DNA from: Amorphochlora amoebiformis
Taxonomy: Eukaryota > Cercozoa > Chlorarachniophyceae
Direction: 5' to 3'
Assembly: GCA_054601695.1 (NCBI GenBank)
Contig: BAAHQB010000040.1
Location: 868,001-932,000, forward strand
DNA length: 64,000 bases
The position numbers were made by a program, and so were the translations under genes. This document shows positions 17,805 through 30,882 of the stretch, one piece after another (position 1 is the first letter of the stretch; each line of letters opens with the position of its first letter). The notes below the pieces were generated by a model, which saw nothing but the letters and a program-made list of their open reading frames with translations, ran no database searches and was not told the DNA's origin.

Positions 17805-18208
17805 CATGTATACTTATACATACATATACATACATACATATACATACACACAAATATGTTCGTATATATTGTATATATACCATTCGCATTCCACAGTATG
17901 GGGTTTGTTGTATCTTTGCCCTCTAAAACATCTTCTATATATATATACATCTTTTTATATATATATATATATATGTATGTATGTGACAATATATATAAAA
18001 TCTGCATACATATATTTATATACATAAATATATACATATAAATGTATACACAAATATATACATAGCATATATATATATATGTATATTATGTAGATTTTTA
18101 CATTGTACACGTATACACATATATATTTTAGATTTAGTTATATCTATATATATCTATATAGATATGTATACATATACATATATATACACATATAAATGAG
18201 AATATATG
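17123..18208. repeat. (TA)n block with small islands
   Basis: TA, TATG and TACA repeats. Islands lie at about 17240-17300, 17427-17460, 17620-17660, 17740-17775 and 17855-17940. The 17880-17940 island contains CATTCCACAGTATGGGGTTT. No gene is recognised. Confidence 0.8.
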
Positions 18209-18368
18209 TAAATACCGTAACCGCTAACCACATCTCAGCCTTACCCCTATCCCTAACCCCCATATGACTGGTATAAATATATACATATATACGCATATTT
18301 ATACATAGATATATATATATTATGTATGTATGTATATATATGTATACATCTATATAATACATATATGT

Positions 18369-18409
<41 letters not shown>

Positions 18410-18410
18410 C

Positions 18411-18472
<62 letters not shown>

Positions 18473-18583
18473 TACATATATATATATATATATATATATC
18501 CATAATATAACCCCTAACTCCAGTATTATCCCTATCCCTAACCCCCAAACTACTTTTATAAATTATATATATATACATATATC

Positions 18584-18615
<32 letters not shown>

Positions 18616-18730
18616 CATCTATATACATATACATTTATGTATAAAAATATATATACACATATATATTCATAATATAACCCCTAATCTCACCATTATCCCT
18701 ATGCTTAACCCCCGAATTACTTGTTACATG
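18209..18730 (+). repeat. Island array: three copies with CCCTAACCCCC
   Basis: Copies lie at about 18209-18275, 18499-18560 and 18669-18730. The core is ATTATCCCTATCCCTAACCC followed by CC and an ACTACTTTTATAA-like tail. The spacers are TA/TACA repeats. The units are degenerate relatives of the CCCTAA telomere motif. Confidence 0.8.
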
Positions 18731-18805
18731 GAAGAAATTATTTTGAACTCTGGGCATATAACACGTAGAATCAAATACAGGATCCATAGGGTCTGTGGTC
18801 ACCTG

Positions 18806-19350
18806 ATTAGCGTTAGGATTAGGGTTAGGGTTAGGGTTAAGATTAGGGTTATTAGGGTTAGGGTTAGGGTTAGGGTTAAGATTAGGGTTAGGGTTAGGGT
18901 TAGGGTTAGGGTTAGGGTTAGGGTTAGGGTTTGAGTTTAAGGATGGGTCTAGATGGGTCTGTGATAACCTGATTAGGGTTAGGGTTAATGTTAGGGTTAG
19001 GGTACTGGAAGTTCGTAGGGTTAGGGTTAGGATTAGGGTTAGGGTTAGGGCTAGGGTTAGGGTTAGGGTTAGAGTTAGGGTTCGGGTTGAGTTAGTTTAA
19101 GGGTGGGTCTATGGTCACCTGATTAGGGTTAGAATCAAAGTTAGAGTTAAGGTTGGGGGTACTCGAAATCAGCAGGGTTAGGGTTAGGGTTAGGGTTAGG
19201 GTTAGAGTTTAAGTGTTTTAGGGTTATGAAAAATGTGTATTTTCTGTGAGAGTGGGGCAAAGGGAGAGAATGAGAGAGAGCGAGAGGTTAGAGTTAGGGT
19301 TAGAGTTAGGGTTAGGGTTAGGGTAAGGGTTAGGGTTAGGGTTAGGGATG
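18806..19350 (+). repeat. Interstitial telomere-type block, TTAGGG orientation, with repeated spacer
   Basis: TTAGGG and TTAAGA variants are interrupted by a recurring spacer, GGGTCTGTGGTCACCTGATT or variants, at about 18788, 18950 and 19107. A second spacer of the type GGTACTGGAAGTTCG / GGTACTCGAAATCAG lies near 19001 and 19160. A short GAGAGAGAGCGAGAG run lies at 19270-19288. Confidence 0.85.
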
Positions 19351-19465
19351 CTTGACCGATATGTCTGGAATTTCAGGAGGGAGTTTCGGTTTTATGACAC
19401 CAAAACATACCTTGATAGATATATATATACATATATTTATATATATATATATATGAGTTTACATG

Positions 19466-19520
<55 letters not shown>

Positions 19521-19675
19521 TCAATGTATCTAAATATGTATACCAGAAATAAAAGCAGAATGTAATATATAGTATTGCCATCTTGCATATATATGTACAT
19601 ACGTATATGAGTATATATGCATATATATATACATATAAATATACATATATATATGTATGTATAAAATATATATAT

Positions 19676-19735
<60 letters not shown>

Positions 19736-19854
19736 CATATATACGTACAAATAGGTTTTAGATTAAATGCATATACGCTATATATATAATATATATGTAT
19801 ATATATATATATATATAAACACATATATGTATATATATATATACATACATATAT

Positions 19855-19918
<64 letters not shown>

Positions 19919-19984
19919 TTTATACCATTGGAGTGTCAGTTTCATTTCCTTTAGGGAGATAAGCATAACGTCTATGAACCTACG

Positions 19985-20058
<74 letters not shown>

Positions 20059-20086
20059 CATAGTATACACACACAAATTCATTTAT

Positions 20087-20129
<43 letters not shown>

Positions 20130-20274
20130 ATAATATAATATATATCTATACATATATATACGTACACATGTGTAAACATGTAAGTATTAATATTACATGT
20201 ATATATTTATACATAAACATTAATCATATGAATACATACACCTATATATATATATATATATAAAAATGTTTAAT

Positions 20275-20323
<49 letters not shown>

Positions 20324-20363
20324 TTACTTCAATATGCAAAACACAGTTGACCCTATACGTATT

Positions 20364-20434
<71 letters not shown>

Positions 20435-20438
20435 ATGT

Positions 20439-20534
<96 letters not shown>

Positions 20535-20571
20535 ATATGTACATCTATACGTATTCAATTATATGTATATA

Positions 20572-20610
<39 letters not shown>

Positions 20611-20719
20611 CATTTATCTAAAGAAAAAAACCAGAGAGCAATGCATACATACATATGTTGTAACAGTATATGCCTAAATATATATAAATCAGATGAATAT
20701 ACATTGCATTAATATATAC

Positions 20720-20759
<40 letters not shown>

Positions 20760-20767
20760 CTATAAAG

Positions 20768-20801
<34 letters not shown>

Positions 20802-20851
20802 TATACATATATATATATATATAAAGCAAACACTTATACATATTTAATATT

Positions 20852-20911
<60 letters not shown>

Positions 20912-20912
20912 A

Positions 20913-20998
<86 letters not shown>

Positions 20999-21013
20999 TA
21001 TATGTATATGCAT

Positions 21014-21076
<63 letters not shown>

Positions 21077-21153
21077 ATCATCATCTCATATAAATAGAGA
21101 GGACATTATATATCAGTTATACGATATACGGTTATGCATGTATATATACAAGA

Positions 21154-21205
<52 letters not shown>

Positions 21206-21441
21206 TGCATATATATATTTATATACTTATAGGTGTAATATGTGTATAAATATATATATGTATTTATATATAATACATATATATTACATATATATACATA
21301 TATTACATATATATATATATGTATCCATAATATATATATATATATATATATATACCTGGCAACCTAAGCCGAACATAACGTCCGAGCTTACCCTAATATA
21401 TAGATTACTATGCTATTTCTTTATATATATATATGTATATA

Positions 21442-21494
<53 letters not shown>

Positions 21495-21579
21495 TTCTAT
21501 ATACGTATAGCAAACATTTTCTTGATAATATGTGTACAAACATTTTCTTGATAATATGTGTACATATATGTGTCTGCAA

Positions 21580-21621
<42 letters not shown>

Positions 21622-21711
21622 CAAGCAAACATTCACTTGTACACATAGATTATATGTACACATATGTGTCTGTAATATATATATATATATACACATATAT
21701 ATATATATATT

Positions 21712-21762
<51 letters not shown>

Positions 21763-21945
21763 CATATACATACACACACACACATATGTAAATCCTTAAT
21801 ATAAATGTATACATTTTAAATACATAAGAAACTTAATTTTAAAATACATACATTATGGACACTGTTAGTAGTTTCAAATTTGAAATATTATCAATATGAT
21901 ACCTTACAATCGACGTGTATGGGACATAAACTGGACCCTATATAT
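19351..21945. repeat. (TA)n block with islands
   Basis: Long TA tracts. Islands lie at about 19351-19415 (CTTGACCGATATGTCTGGAA), 19515-19590, 19917-19985, 20325-20365, 20610-20715, 21072-21140, 21352-21415, 21500-21570 and 21780-21945. At 21509-21562 a 26-bp unit, ACAAACATTTTCTTGATAAT plus ATGTGT, is tandemly duplicated. The 21780-21945 stretch is AT-rich unique sequence with a TTTCAAATTTGAAA palindrome. No gene is recognised. Confidence 0.75.
21356..21392 (-). other. Exon-like island, 37 nt
   Basis: Minus strand: preceded by TATATATTAG and ended by GTTGCCAG|GTATAT, a good donor. One frame is open: [12 protein letters not shown] plus one base. Length matches two other candidate islands (1999-2035 and 40219-40255), which may be coincidence. 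Confidence 0.22.
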
Positions 21946-22058
21946 ATATATATTCATGTATATATATATATATATTATATATATATATATATATATATTT
22001 ATACATACATTCTATTGGTATTAGACATGAATATACACAGATAATGTTATGCGCATGT

Positions 22059-22108
<50 letters not shown>

Positions 22109-22181
22109 TTAATATATAAATGAATAAACATATAGAGATTTATTTAAACATATATATGTATAGATATATTCATATATATAT

Positions 22182-22217
<36 letters not shown>

Positions 22218-22391
22218 GAAAGTTTACATATCAGCATATATATATATATATATATATTTGAATATTTACGATGTTTTGGCGTCAGACAGTGTTGAACCTC
22301 GGTAATGGCCCCACAAATCTATAAAATGTTTTAACATATATATATATATATTATACATATATATACATGTATATATATATACATATATATG

Positions 22392-22456
<65 letters not shown>

Positions 22457-22506
22457 GTGTTGAACCCCGGTAATGGCCCCACAAATCTATTAATATGTTT
22501 TTAACT

Positions 22507-22544
<38 letters not shown>

Positions 22545-22579
22545 AATATATATATAAATTTGCATTATATATAGATGTC

Positions 22580-22630
<51 letters not shown>

Positions 22631-22732
22631 ATATATATTTATATATATTTATATATATATATATATATATATATAAGCATTCATATATGTCTATTTGTCT
22701 AATTCAACATATGTAACTATACATATACATGA

Positions 22733-22773
<41 letters not shown>

Positions 22774-22784
22774 TCTAAACTATC
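21946..22784. repeat. (TA)n block
   Basis: TA repeats with small AT-rich islands at about 22005-22060 and 22120-22160, and the duplicated island of 22267-22505 described separately. No gene is seen. Confidence 0.8.
22267..22505 (+). repeat. Two-copy island repeat
   Basis: Copies lie at about 22267-22334 and 22452-22505, sharing GACAGTGTTGAACC and GGTAATGGCCCCACAAATCT. The first copy extends further left with ACGATGTTTTGGCGTC. On the minus strand both encode a common open peptide, DLWGHYRGSTLS, and the longer copy ends ACATC|GTAAAT. Coding status is unproven. Confidence 0.8.
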
Positions 22785-22910
22785 AACCCTAACCCTAACC
22801 CTAACCTAACCATAACCTTAATCTTAACCCTAACTTTAAAACAAACCCTAACCCTAACCCTAACCCTAACCCTAACCGTAACCCTAACCCTAACCTGTTC
22901 GTTCGGGTCC
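22785..22910 (-). repeat. Telomere-type block, CCCTAA orientation
   Basis: CCCTAA hexamers with a few variants (CCATAACCTTAATC) from about 22785 to 22890, followed by unique CCTGTTCGTTCGGGTCCTCG and a TA tract to 23065. Confidence 0.9.
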
Positions 22911-22942
22911 TCGCATCCCTGATGTATATATATATATATACA

Positions 22943-22985
<43 letters not shown>

Positions 22986-23065
22986 TATATATGTGAATAA
23001 GTTTGTGTAAACGGTGGATATTTACATTGTATATATAAAAGAATAAGTATATATATATATTAGAT

Positions 23066-24015
23066 ACTAACAATCCTAACCCTAACCCTAACCCAAACCC
23101 TAACCCTAACCCTAATCCTAACCCTAACCCTAATCCTAAAACTAACCCTAATGCGATCTGAAGGCCAACCCTAACCTAGATGGCTAACCCTAACCCTAAT
23201 CGGCTAACCCTAACCCTAATTGGCCAACTCCAACCCTAACCCTAATCCTAAAGCTAACCCTAATGCGACCTGAAGGCCAAGATGGCTAACCCTAACCCTA
23301 CTGATTAACCCTAACCCTAATTGGCTAACCCCAACCCTAACCCTAATCCTAAAGCTAATCCTAATGCGACCTGAAGGCCAACCCTAACCGTAGATGGCTA
23401 ATGCTAACCCTAATCGGCTAACCCTAACCCTAATTGGCCAACTCCAACCCTAACCCTAATCCTAAAGCTAACCCTAATGCGACCTGAAGGCCAAGATGGC
23501 TAACCCTTACCCTAACTGATTAACCCTAACCCTAATTGGCTAACCCCAACCCTAACCATAATCCTAAAGCTAACCCTAATGCGACCTGAAGGCCAACCCT
23601 AACCCTAGATGGCTAATCCTAACCCAAATTGATTAACCCTAACCCTAATTGGCTAACCCTAAACCTAACCCTAATCCTAAAGCTAACCCCAATGCGACCT
23701 GAAGGCCAACCCTAACCCTAGATGGCTAACCCTAATCCTAAATGGCTAATCCTAACCCTAATTGGCTAACCCTAACCCTAACTGGCTAACCCTAACCCTA
23801 ACCCTAATCCTAACCCTAACCCTAAAACTAATGCGATCACAGGGTTAAATCTACCCAAACTAGCTAACCCTAACCTGGATTGCCTAACTCATACCTCAGG
23901 ATTAACTCTAACCTTAATTGGCTAACCCTAGCCCTAATCCTAATTGGCTAACCCTAACCCTAACCCTAACCCTAACCCTAACCCTAACCCTAACCCTAAT
24001 CCTAATCCTAATTGA
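23066..24015 (-). repeat. CCCTAA-derived array with alternating monomers
   Basis: The landmark GCGACCTGAAGGCCAA (first copy GCGATCTG) occurs at 23153, 23265, 23366, 23479, 23581 and 23694. Spacings are 112, 101, 113, 102 and 113 bp. Long monomers read GAAGGCCAACCCTAACC before GATGGCTAA, while short monomers lack that 12-bp CCCTAACCCTAG insert, giving the order long-short-long-short-long-long. Each monomer also carries TTGGCTAACC or CGGCTAACC segments. The right end returns to plain CCCTAA at about 23945-24000. Confidence 0.9.
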
Positions 24016-24165
24016 GTAAGCTTGACCCCTAAAGCTAACAATAAGGGTAATGCAAGGCTTAGGGTAGAGTGATAACCTGATTATCGCATGTCTTATTCGA
24101 TAATGATACTATGCCTCCGGCCTTAGGCATTTTTCCCCAAACCTGTATATGAATATTAATATATA
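24016..24165. other. Short unique island
   Basis: Complex sequence between telomere-type DNA and TA repeat, containing GAGTGATAACCTGATTATCG and ATGCCTCCGGCCTTAGGCAT. The AACCTGATT part recalls the spacers of the 18.8-19.1 kb block. No gene is seen. Confidence 0.6.
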
Positions 24166-24377
24166 TATATATATATACATATATATATCTATATATATAT
24201 ACGGGGTATATGTATATTTGTGTTATATATGAAATTAGACATCGTTATGTATATATTATATATATATATATATATGTATATATATTTATATATATATATT
24301 ATATATATATATATATACATTTATATATTATGTATATATATATACATGCAACATACACATATACATACAATATATGT

Positions 24378-24413
<36 letters not shown>

Positions 24414-24529
24414 GTATGTATATATATATATATATATAAAGTGTGGCGACGTCTCTACAAGTCATTGTATCTGGTTAGATGTTTCACAATTTAAATCCAT
24501 ATATATATATATAATATATTTTTATATAA

Positions 24530-24572
<43 letters not shown>

Positions 24573-24773
24573 TATCATATATATATGTATATATATATAT
24601 ATATATAAATAAATATAAACAAATATATAAAGACATATACACAGTATTAAAAAAATACATATACACACACACACATATATATATATATATATTATATATG
24701 TATATATACATACATATATATATATATATATATGCTCACACTCTTATATATACACATATATATTTAAGACGAG

Positions 24774-24815
<42 letters not shown>

Positions 24816-24828
24816 TATGTATATATAC
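24166..24828. repeat. (TA)n block
   Basis: TA, TATG and CA repeats. Small islands lie at 24440-24500 (GTGTGGCGACGTCTCTACAA) and 24600-24660. No gene is seen. Confidence 0.85.
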
Positions 24829-24909
24829 CAAATGAGGAGATTTTCCGACAAGAGAGGGCGGTGAGTTTTTGTGGACAGCTTGATATAGAGCTGGTTTGTG
24901 TTCATTTTT
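24829..24909 (-). other. Exon-like island, 81 nt, in frame
   Basis: Minus strand: TATATTCAG precedes the segment and CATTTG|GTATATAC follows. It is 27 codons with both ends in phase 0 and starts [20 protein letters not shown], then a lysine- and proline-containing tail. The chance of 27 open codons in a given frame is about a quarter, so the frame alone is not decisive, but the amino-acid mix is far from the YI/IY bias of the surrounding repeats. No family is recognised. This is among the better exon candidates of the window. Confidence 0.35.
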
Positions 24910-25045
24910 CTGAATATACATGTAATATTCGATAAATAAGTATATATATATATATTGTTCATTGTGTACAGGTTTGTTTATTTCTTCTCACTCTGTGTGT
25001 AATATATAGTGCGATGTATGTTTGTGAATATGTATATAGTCTTTG

Positions 25046-25076
<31 letters not shown>

Positions 25077-25177
25077 TAATTATATATTGTGCATTGTATA
25101 AGTTTTTTTATTTTTCTCAATCTTTGTGCATCGAATATATTCCCGTAATCTCAACAATTTGTGTATGTATATATATA

Positions 25178-25217
<40 letters not shown>

Positions 25218-25700
25218 ATACTCATAATATAAATAAATCTTTACATACGTATATGTATATATATATATATATATGGTTTCATACAATGTGAATATATGAA
25301 CAAGATGTAATATATAATACATATTTAAGTTTATATTGTGAATTCTATGGGTGCTTTTCTGAATATTTATGTAATATTCGATATATTATTATTATTATTA
25401 TCATATATTGTGCAATATTGGGTCCACTTTTCAGAATTCGTGTGAAATCTTCCGATATTACAGTTATATATTGTGCAATATATTTGTTTTTTTTTCTGAA
25501 CATGTATGGAATGTTTGATTTATAATTTTATATATTGCGAAATATATGTGTTTGTTTTTAGGAATGTACATGTAACATTTGATTCAATGAATGTGTCCAT
25601 TTTTGTATGTAATATTCGATATAGAGATTATATATTGTGCAATAAATGTGTTCATCGTCGCAATATATAGGTAACATTGGAACATATATAATCATGTATT
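24895..25700 (+). repeat. Diverged ~65-90-bp array, TA-poor
   Basis: A unit of the type ATATATTGTGCAATATATGT, T-rich segment with TTCTGAAT, then GTACATGTAATATTCGAT recurs about ten times, for example near 24905, 25080, 25330, 25403, 25470, 25540, 25630 and 25690. Copies are well diverged. Unlike the other island arrays there is little pure TA between copies except at 25045-25075 and 25180-25210. Confidence 0.75.
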
Positions 25701-25927
<227 letters not shown>

Positions 25928-25998
25928 TTAGGGTTAGGGTTAGGGTTAGGGTTAGGGTTAGGGTTAGGGCTAGGGTTAGGGTTAGGGTTAGGGTTAGA
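25928..25998 (+). repeat. Short interstitial TTAGGG block
   Basis: About eleven TTAGGG hexamers with one GGGCTA variant. A unique segment, ATTACCTGTTCGTATAGCCA to about 26085, separates it from the CT tract. Confidence 0.9.
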
Positions 25999-26092
25999 TT
26001 ACCTGTTCGTATAGCCAACGTTGTTCGCAGCTCGGTCTGATGTGGTATATATTATATAATTTTGTAGATCTATATATGTGTGTATATATCTA

Positions 26093-26258
26093 TGTCCCTC
26101 TCTCTCTCTCTCTCTTTCTCCCTTTCTCTCTTTCCTTCTCTCTCTCTCTCTCTTTATCTCTCTTTCCCTTTCTCTTTTTTTCCCTCTCTCTCTTTCCCTC
26201 TCTCCTTTTCCCTCTCCCTCTTTCCCTCTCTCTCTATCTTTCTCTCTCTTTTTCTCTT

Positions 26259-26290
<32 letters not shown>

Positions 26291-26483
26291 TTTTTCTCTT
26301 TCTCTCTCTTTCTCTTTTTTCCCTCTCTCTCTTTCCCTCTCTCTTTATCCCTCTTTCCCTCTCTCTCTCTATCTTTCTCTCTCTTTCTCTCTCTCTCTCT
26401 CTCCCCTTCTTTCTCTCTCTCTCTCTCTTTCTCTTTCTCTATCTCTCTCTCTCTTTCTCTCTCTCTCTCTTTCCCTCTCTCCA

Positions 26484-26484
<1 letters not shown>
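26093..26484 (-). repeat. CT-rich pyrimidine tract (GA on the minus strand)
   Basis: Continuous pyrimidine sequence: CTCTCT, TTTCCCTC and TTTTTCTC blocks. Open frames in it are SL/SF or RE/KE artefacts. It lies just beyond a TTAGGG block, as do other purine/pyrimidine tracts in this window. Confidence 0.9.
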
Positions 26485-26559
<75 letters not shown>

Positions 26560-26616
26560 TATACGCAAAAAAACGCACATACACATTATCATTATTATTA
26601 TTATTATTATATATAC

Positions 26617-26648
<32 letters not shown>

Positions 26649-26684
26649 CATATATTATACACAAACATATATATATATATATAT

Positions 26685-26717
<33 letters not shown>

Positions 26718-26970
26718 ATATACATATATATATTATACATATATATATAGATATGTATATATACATATGTATACATTATCTACACATATAAAAACAGAAA
26801 AAAGAAAGAAACAAGAACCAAACCCAAAAAAAAAAAAAAAAAAAAGGCGGAAATAAGGAAAAAATGAGAAAAATTAGCAAAAATATACCTAAATTTGACA
26901 TTTTTGCCTCTGTGATGCATAGCAGGTACTTGCGGCAGATATATTGATATAACTCCGATTTCTGTTGCTG

Positions 26971-27001
<31 letters not shown>

Positions 27002-27167
27002 GTGTATAATATCTAATCCAGATATGTTTTTGATGTGCATAAATGTATTATATGAATGACTATATGGTGCATATGTATACATAAATAAAATACAAAGATA
27101 TAAATACCATATGTATACATACATATACTTGAAAATATAAATATAAAATTCTGTTTATGTGTATATG

Positions 27168-27201
<34 letters not shown>

Positions 27202-27233
27202 ATATTTATATAGATATTAATATGCTTTTCTAA

Positions 27234-27287
<54 letters not shown>

Positions 27288-27340
27288 CATATATGAGTTT
27301 TTCATATATATAATTACGTTTTTCTAGTTTCAACTGCCAC
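26485..27340. repeat. (TA)n block with (ATT)n, an A-run and an island
   Basis: TA repeats with (TTA)n at 26588-26610. At 26780-26985 is a purine-rich segment with about 20 consecutive A from 26826, then a unique island ending TCCGATTTCTGTTGCTG. Islands also lie at 27005-27170. The exon-like part is listed separately. Confidence 0.8.
26889..26961 (-). other. Exon-like island, 73 nt
   Basis: Minus strand: ATCAGCAACAG precedes and AAATTTAG|GTATAT follows. One frame is open for 24 codons starting KSELYQYICRKYLLCITEAK, and another overlapping frame is open too. Two competing open frames weaken the coding case. Downstream of the putative donor is a T-rich stretch instead of pure TA. Confidence 0.22.
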
Positions 27341-27648
27341 CAAGCTTCCTTGCTACCAGAGTTAGGCACCCATACCTATATATTCACATATGCATATACA
27401 CATATCAATATAGAGATATCAATATATCTATGAATATATGTACGTATATAATATATATATATATATATGTATATGCTGACACGTATATTATATTGTACAA
27501 GCTTCTTTGCTATCAGAGTTAGGCACCCGTACCTATATATACATACATATATATATATATATGTTCATTTATGTATACATATGTATGTAGATATATATAT
27601 ATATATATATATATATGTATCTGTTCATTTATGTATACATATGTATGT

Positions 27649-27660
<12 letters not shown>
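27341..27660 (+). repeat. Two interleaved two-copy repeats
   Basis: AAGCTTCCTTGCTACCAGAG then TTAGGCACCCATACCTATAT at about 27341-27382 recurs at about 27498-27540 with four differences. A second unit, TGTTCATTTATGTATACATA then TGTATGTAGATAT, occurs at about 27564 and 27621. TA and TATACA repeats separate them. Confidence 0.8.
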
Positions 27661-27684
<24 letters not shown>

Positions 27685-27689
<5 letters not shown>

Positions 27690-27696
27690 CCAGTGG

Positions 27697-27727
<31 letters not shown>

Positions 27728-27741
27728 CACATATGTTAAAT

Positions 27742-27784
<43 letters not shown>

Positions 27785-27838
27785 TTAGAGAAGGAATCCT
27801 GCACACTATCGATTACAGTGGATATCCGAATTATATAG

Positions 27839-27870
<32 letters not shown>

Positions 27871-27921
27871 GTGTGTATATATATATATACAATTCAGTGG
27901 ATATATATACATATATTAAAT

Positions 27922-27985
<64 letters not shown>

Positions 27986-28071
27986 AATATATATATATAT
28001 ATATATACATCAGAGAAGGAATCCTGTAGACTATCGATTACAATCCAGTGGATATCCGAATTATATATATG

Positions 28072-28112
<41 letters not shown>

Positions 28113-28306
28113 CATATGCAAATATATATATATATATAATATATATATATATATGTATATGTATAAATATATATATATATTGTTATATATATATTAAAAT
28201 ATATACATATGTATATATGTATGTGTATATATATATGTGTGTGTGTATATATATACATCAGAGAAGGAATCCTGTAGGCGATCGATTACAATCCAGTGGA
28301 TATCCG

Positions 28307-28343
<37 letters not shown>

Positions 28344-28503
28344 CCAGTGGATATATATATGTATATATATATATATATATATATTAAATTATATACATAT
28401 ATATATATATATATATGTGTGTGTGTATATATATACATCAGAGAAGGAATCCTGTAGGCGATCGATTACAATCCAGTGGATATCCGAACATATTACTCCA
28501 GGG

Positions 28504-28505
<2 letters not shown>
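27685..28505 (+). repeat. Island array: four long and three short copies
   Basis: Long copies starting AGAGAAGGAATCCTG lie at about 27787, 28013, 28259 and 28439. They continue ATCGATTACAATCCAGTGGA then TATCCGAA. Short pieces, ACAATCCAGTGGATAT, recur near 27685, 27889 and 28340. Only the last long copy continues past CCGAA, into CATATTACTCCAGGGTCT; in the others TA repeat starts at that point. On the plus strand the long copies share the open peptide [16 protein letters not shown] (first copy frameshifted by a 5-base loss). Confidence 0.9.
28441..28505 (+). other. Exon-like island, last copy of the 27.8-28.5 kb array
   Basis: Plus strand: ATATACATCAG precedes and GGGTCT|GTATATAT follows. One frame is open throughout, beginning [20 protein letters not shown]. 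The SSGYPN string recalls the N-terminal part of CUB domains, but the resemblance is too short to assign. The three other copies keep the frame up to GYPN or lose it through a deletion. Confidence 0.25.
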
Positions 28506-28592
<87 letters not shown>

Positions 28593-28876
28593 ATATATAT
28601 ATATATATATTGATACACATATATATATATATATAAATGTATATATATATACACATATATATACATATATTCATATGTGTGAATATCCGTGTGCGGGCAT
28701 ATATTGGCTACTTATATGTATAAACATATGTATGATATGTATAAATAAATATTGGCATGTATGCATATATAATTATGTAATACACGCACATACACACACT
28801 AATTATATATACACATATATGCATATACATATACATATATACATATATATATATGCATATATATATATATATATAC

Positions 28877-28936
28877 CGTTGTAGGATGAAAGTGTAAGAT
28901 TCCCGTCCATAACTTGTACTGTCACAATCTTTGTTC
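28877..28936 (-). other. Exon-like island, 60 nt
   Basis: Minus strand: TATAGTCCAG precedes and CTACAACG|GTATAT follows. With two leading bases and one trailing base the frame [19 protein letters not shown] is open, making a symmetric phase-1 unit of length divisible by three. A second frame ([19 protein letters not shown]) is also open, so coding evidence is ambiguous. Confidence 0.27.
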
Positions 28937-28947
28937 CTGGACTATAT

Positions 28948-28990
<43 letters not shown>

Positions 28991-29158
28991 ACCTATATGA
29001 TTACAACATTTACTCTTATTTATGATGAGATTTTTGCGCCATTTTTTTTTTTTTTTTTTTTTTATCAAGATAGTTCCCTCTCATTCACTCTCATGAAGAA
29101 AATTTTCATGTACTGTTTTTTTTGTTCTGTTACGATACTGTTTTATATGTACAATATA

Positions 29159-29221
<63 letters not shown>

Positions 29222-29245
29222 AATATTTTACTTGTACACACACGA

Positions 29246-29399
<154 letters not shown>

Positions 29400-29489
29400 T
29401 ATACATAATATACATATATATGTGTATATATGTTTTCCCAATCTCAATTTTTTCTCATATTTCAGTTTCACACAAAAGAGTAATAGAGC

Positions 29490-29533
<44 letters not shown>

Positions 29534-29663
29534 CTTTGGTGATATATATTACATAAATATAAGAGTATATGCATATATATACATATATATATATGTACAT
29601 ATAAGTACATATAAAATATAAATGTATACATATAAATATATATACCAATACATCTACTTGCCC

Positions 29664-29746
<83 letters not shown>

Positions 29747-29824
29747 CACATATTCGTACAATGTATTTATCATATATTCGTAGAAATATATAACCTATAT
29801 ATATATATATAGATGTATATATAC

Positions 29825-29876
29825 TTTTCTGAAGATAAGGAAACACTAGAGCCCTCAATAGAACACCCCATTCCAT
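29825..29876 (-). other. Possible first-exon-like island
   Basis: Minus strand: ATG at 29876-29874 opens [17 protein letters not shown], mildly hydrophobic like the start of a secreted protein, and runs into CAGAAAA|GTATATAT. No promoter evidence is visible and the donor is weak. Confidence 0.17.
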
Positions 29877-30089
29877 TATGTGGTCCTTCGCCCTATGTAT
29901 ATATTTATGTATTTATATATATATATTATGTAGGTATGTATATGTATAATTTTAGATTATTATTATTTTATATGTATAGATATGTGTAATATATATGTGT
30001 AAAGGTTGTGCGCTTATATGCGTATTAAGTTATGTATGTATATGTGTGTTTGTGTGTGTACGTATATACATATAAAAATGTATATATAT

Positions 30090-30150
<61 letters not shown>

Positions 30151-30223
30151 GTATATATGTAAATTTGCTCATATATATATATATATATATATATGTACAT
30201 ATATCTATTTATTTACATATACA

Positions 30224-30294
<71 letters not shown>

Positions 30295-30298
<4 letters not shown>

Positions 30299-30554
30299 AC
30301 AGCATGTAGAGCTAGCACGGAACCTATAGCTACTTAACTACGCGTCGGATCGCTAGACTACCGTCATATTCGTAATCTACGCATGCGAATTAGCAATAGT
30401 CATCCGAGGGGAAGACCTTCCAATGGAAGACCTTAGGTAGGGAAGGCCTTCCACGCAAGAATTTGCTTGAGAATTTGGTCATTATCATTAGCCATAATCC
30501 AAACGGACTTGAATCGAACTCTGGACTACAATCTACTATACCACTGTGCTAACA

Positions 30555-30555
<1 letters not shown>
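30295..30555 (-). mobile_element. Decayed tRNA-derived SINE-like element
   Basis: Complex 260-bp insert in TA repeat. Read on the minus strand it begins TGTTAGCACAGTGGTATAGT. A Pol III A-box-like TAGCACAGTGG lies at 30541-30551 and a B-box-like AGTTCGATTCA at 30510-30520, in the order and orientation of a tRNA head. The gap between boxes is about 20 nt, shorter than in a functional tRNA, so this is a degenerate head and not a tRNA gene. The body contains GGAAGACCTTCCAATGGAAG, a short dyad. Both ends read ATTGTTA inward (plus-strand left ATTGTTAC, right TAACAAT), like short terminal inverted repeats. A related element lies at 51870-52255. Confidence 0.6.
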
Positions 30556-30586
<31 letters not shown>

Positions 30587-30838
30587 ATACAAATACATAT
30601 GCGTGTACATACATATGTGTATGTAGATATTTATATATATATATATATATATATATGTATACACACACACATATATATATATATATATATGTATATTACA
30701 TATATATATATGTATATAATTTTACCACGTATAGTGTGACGACATATACCGCGTTGGGAACCGCAATCTACATATATATATATATATATATATAAATATA
30801 TGTATATATATATATATATGTATGTATACATATCTATG

Positions 30839-30882
<44 letters not shown>

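Noticed and set aside
29042-29063. Poly-T run as the tail of a retroposed copy
   Set aside because: No target-site duplication or adjacent gene-like body could be identified. The flanks are AT-rich unique sequence.
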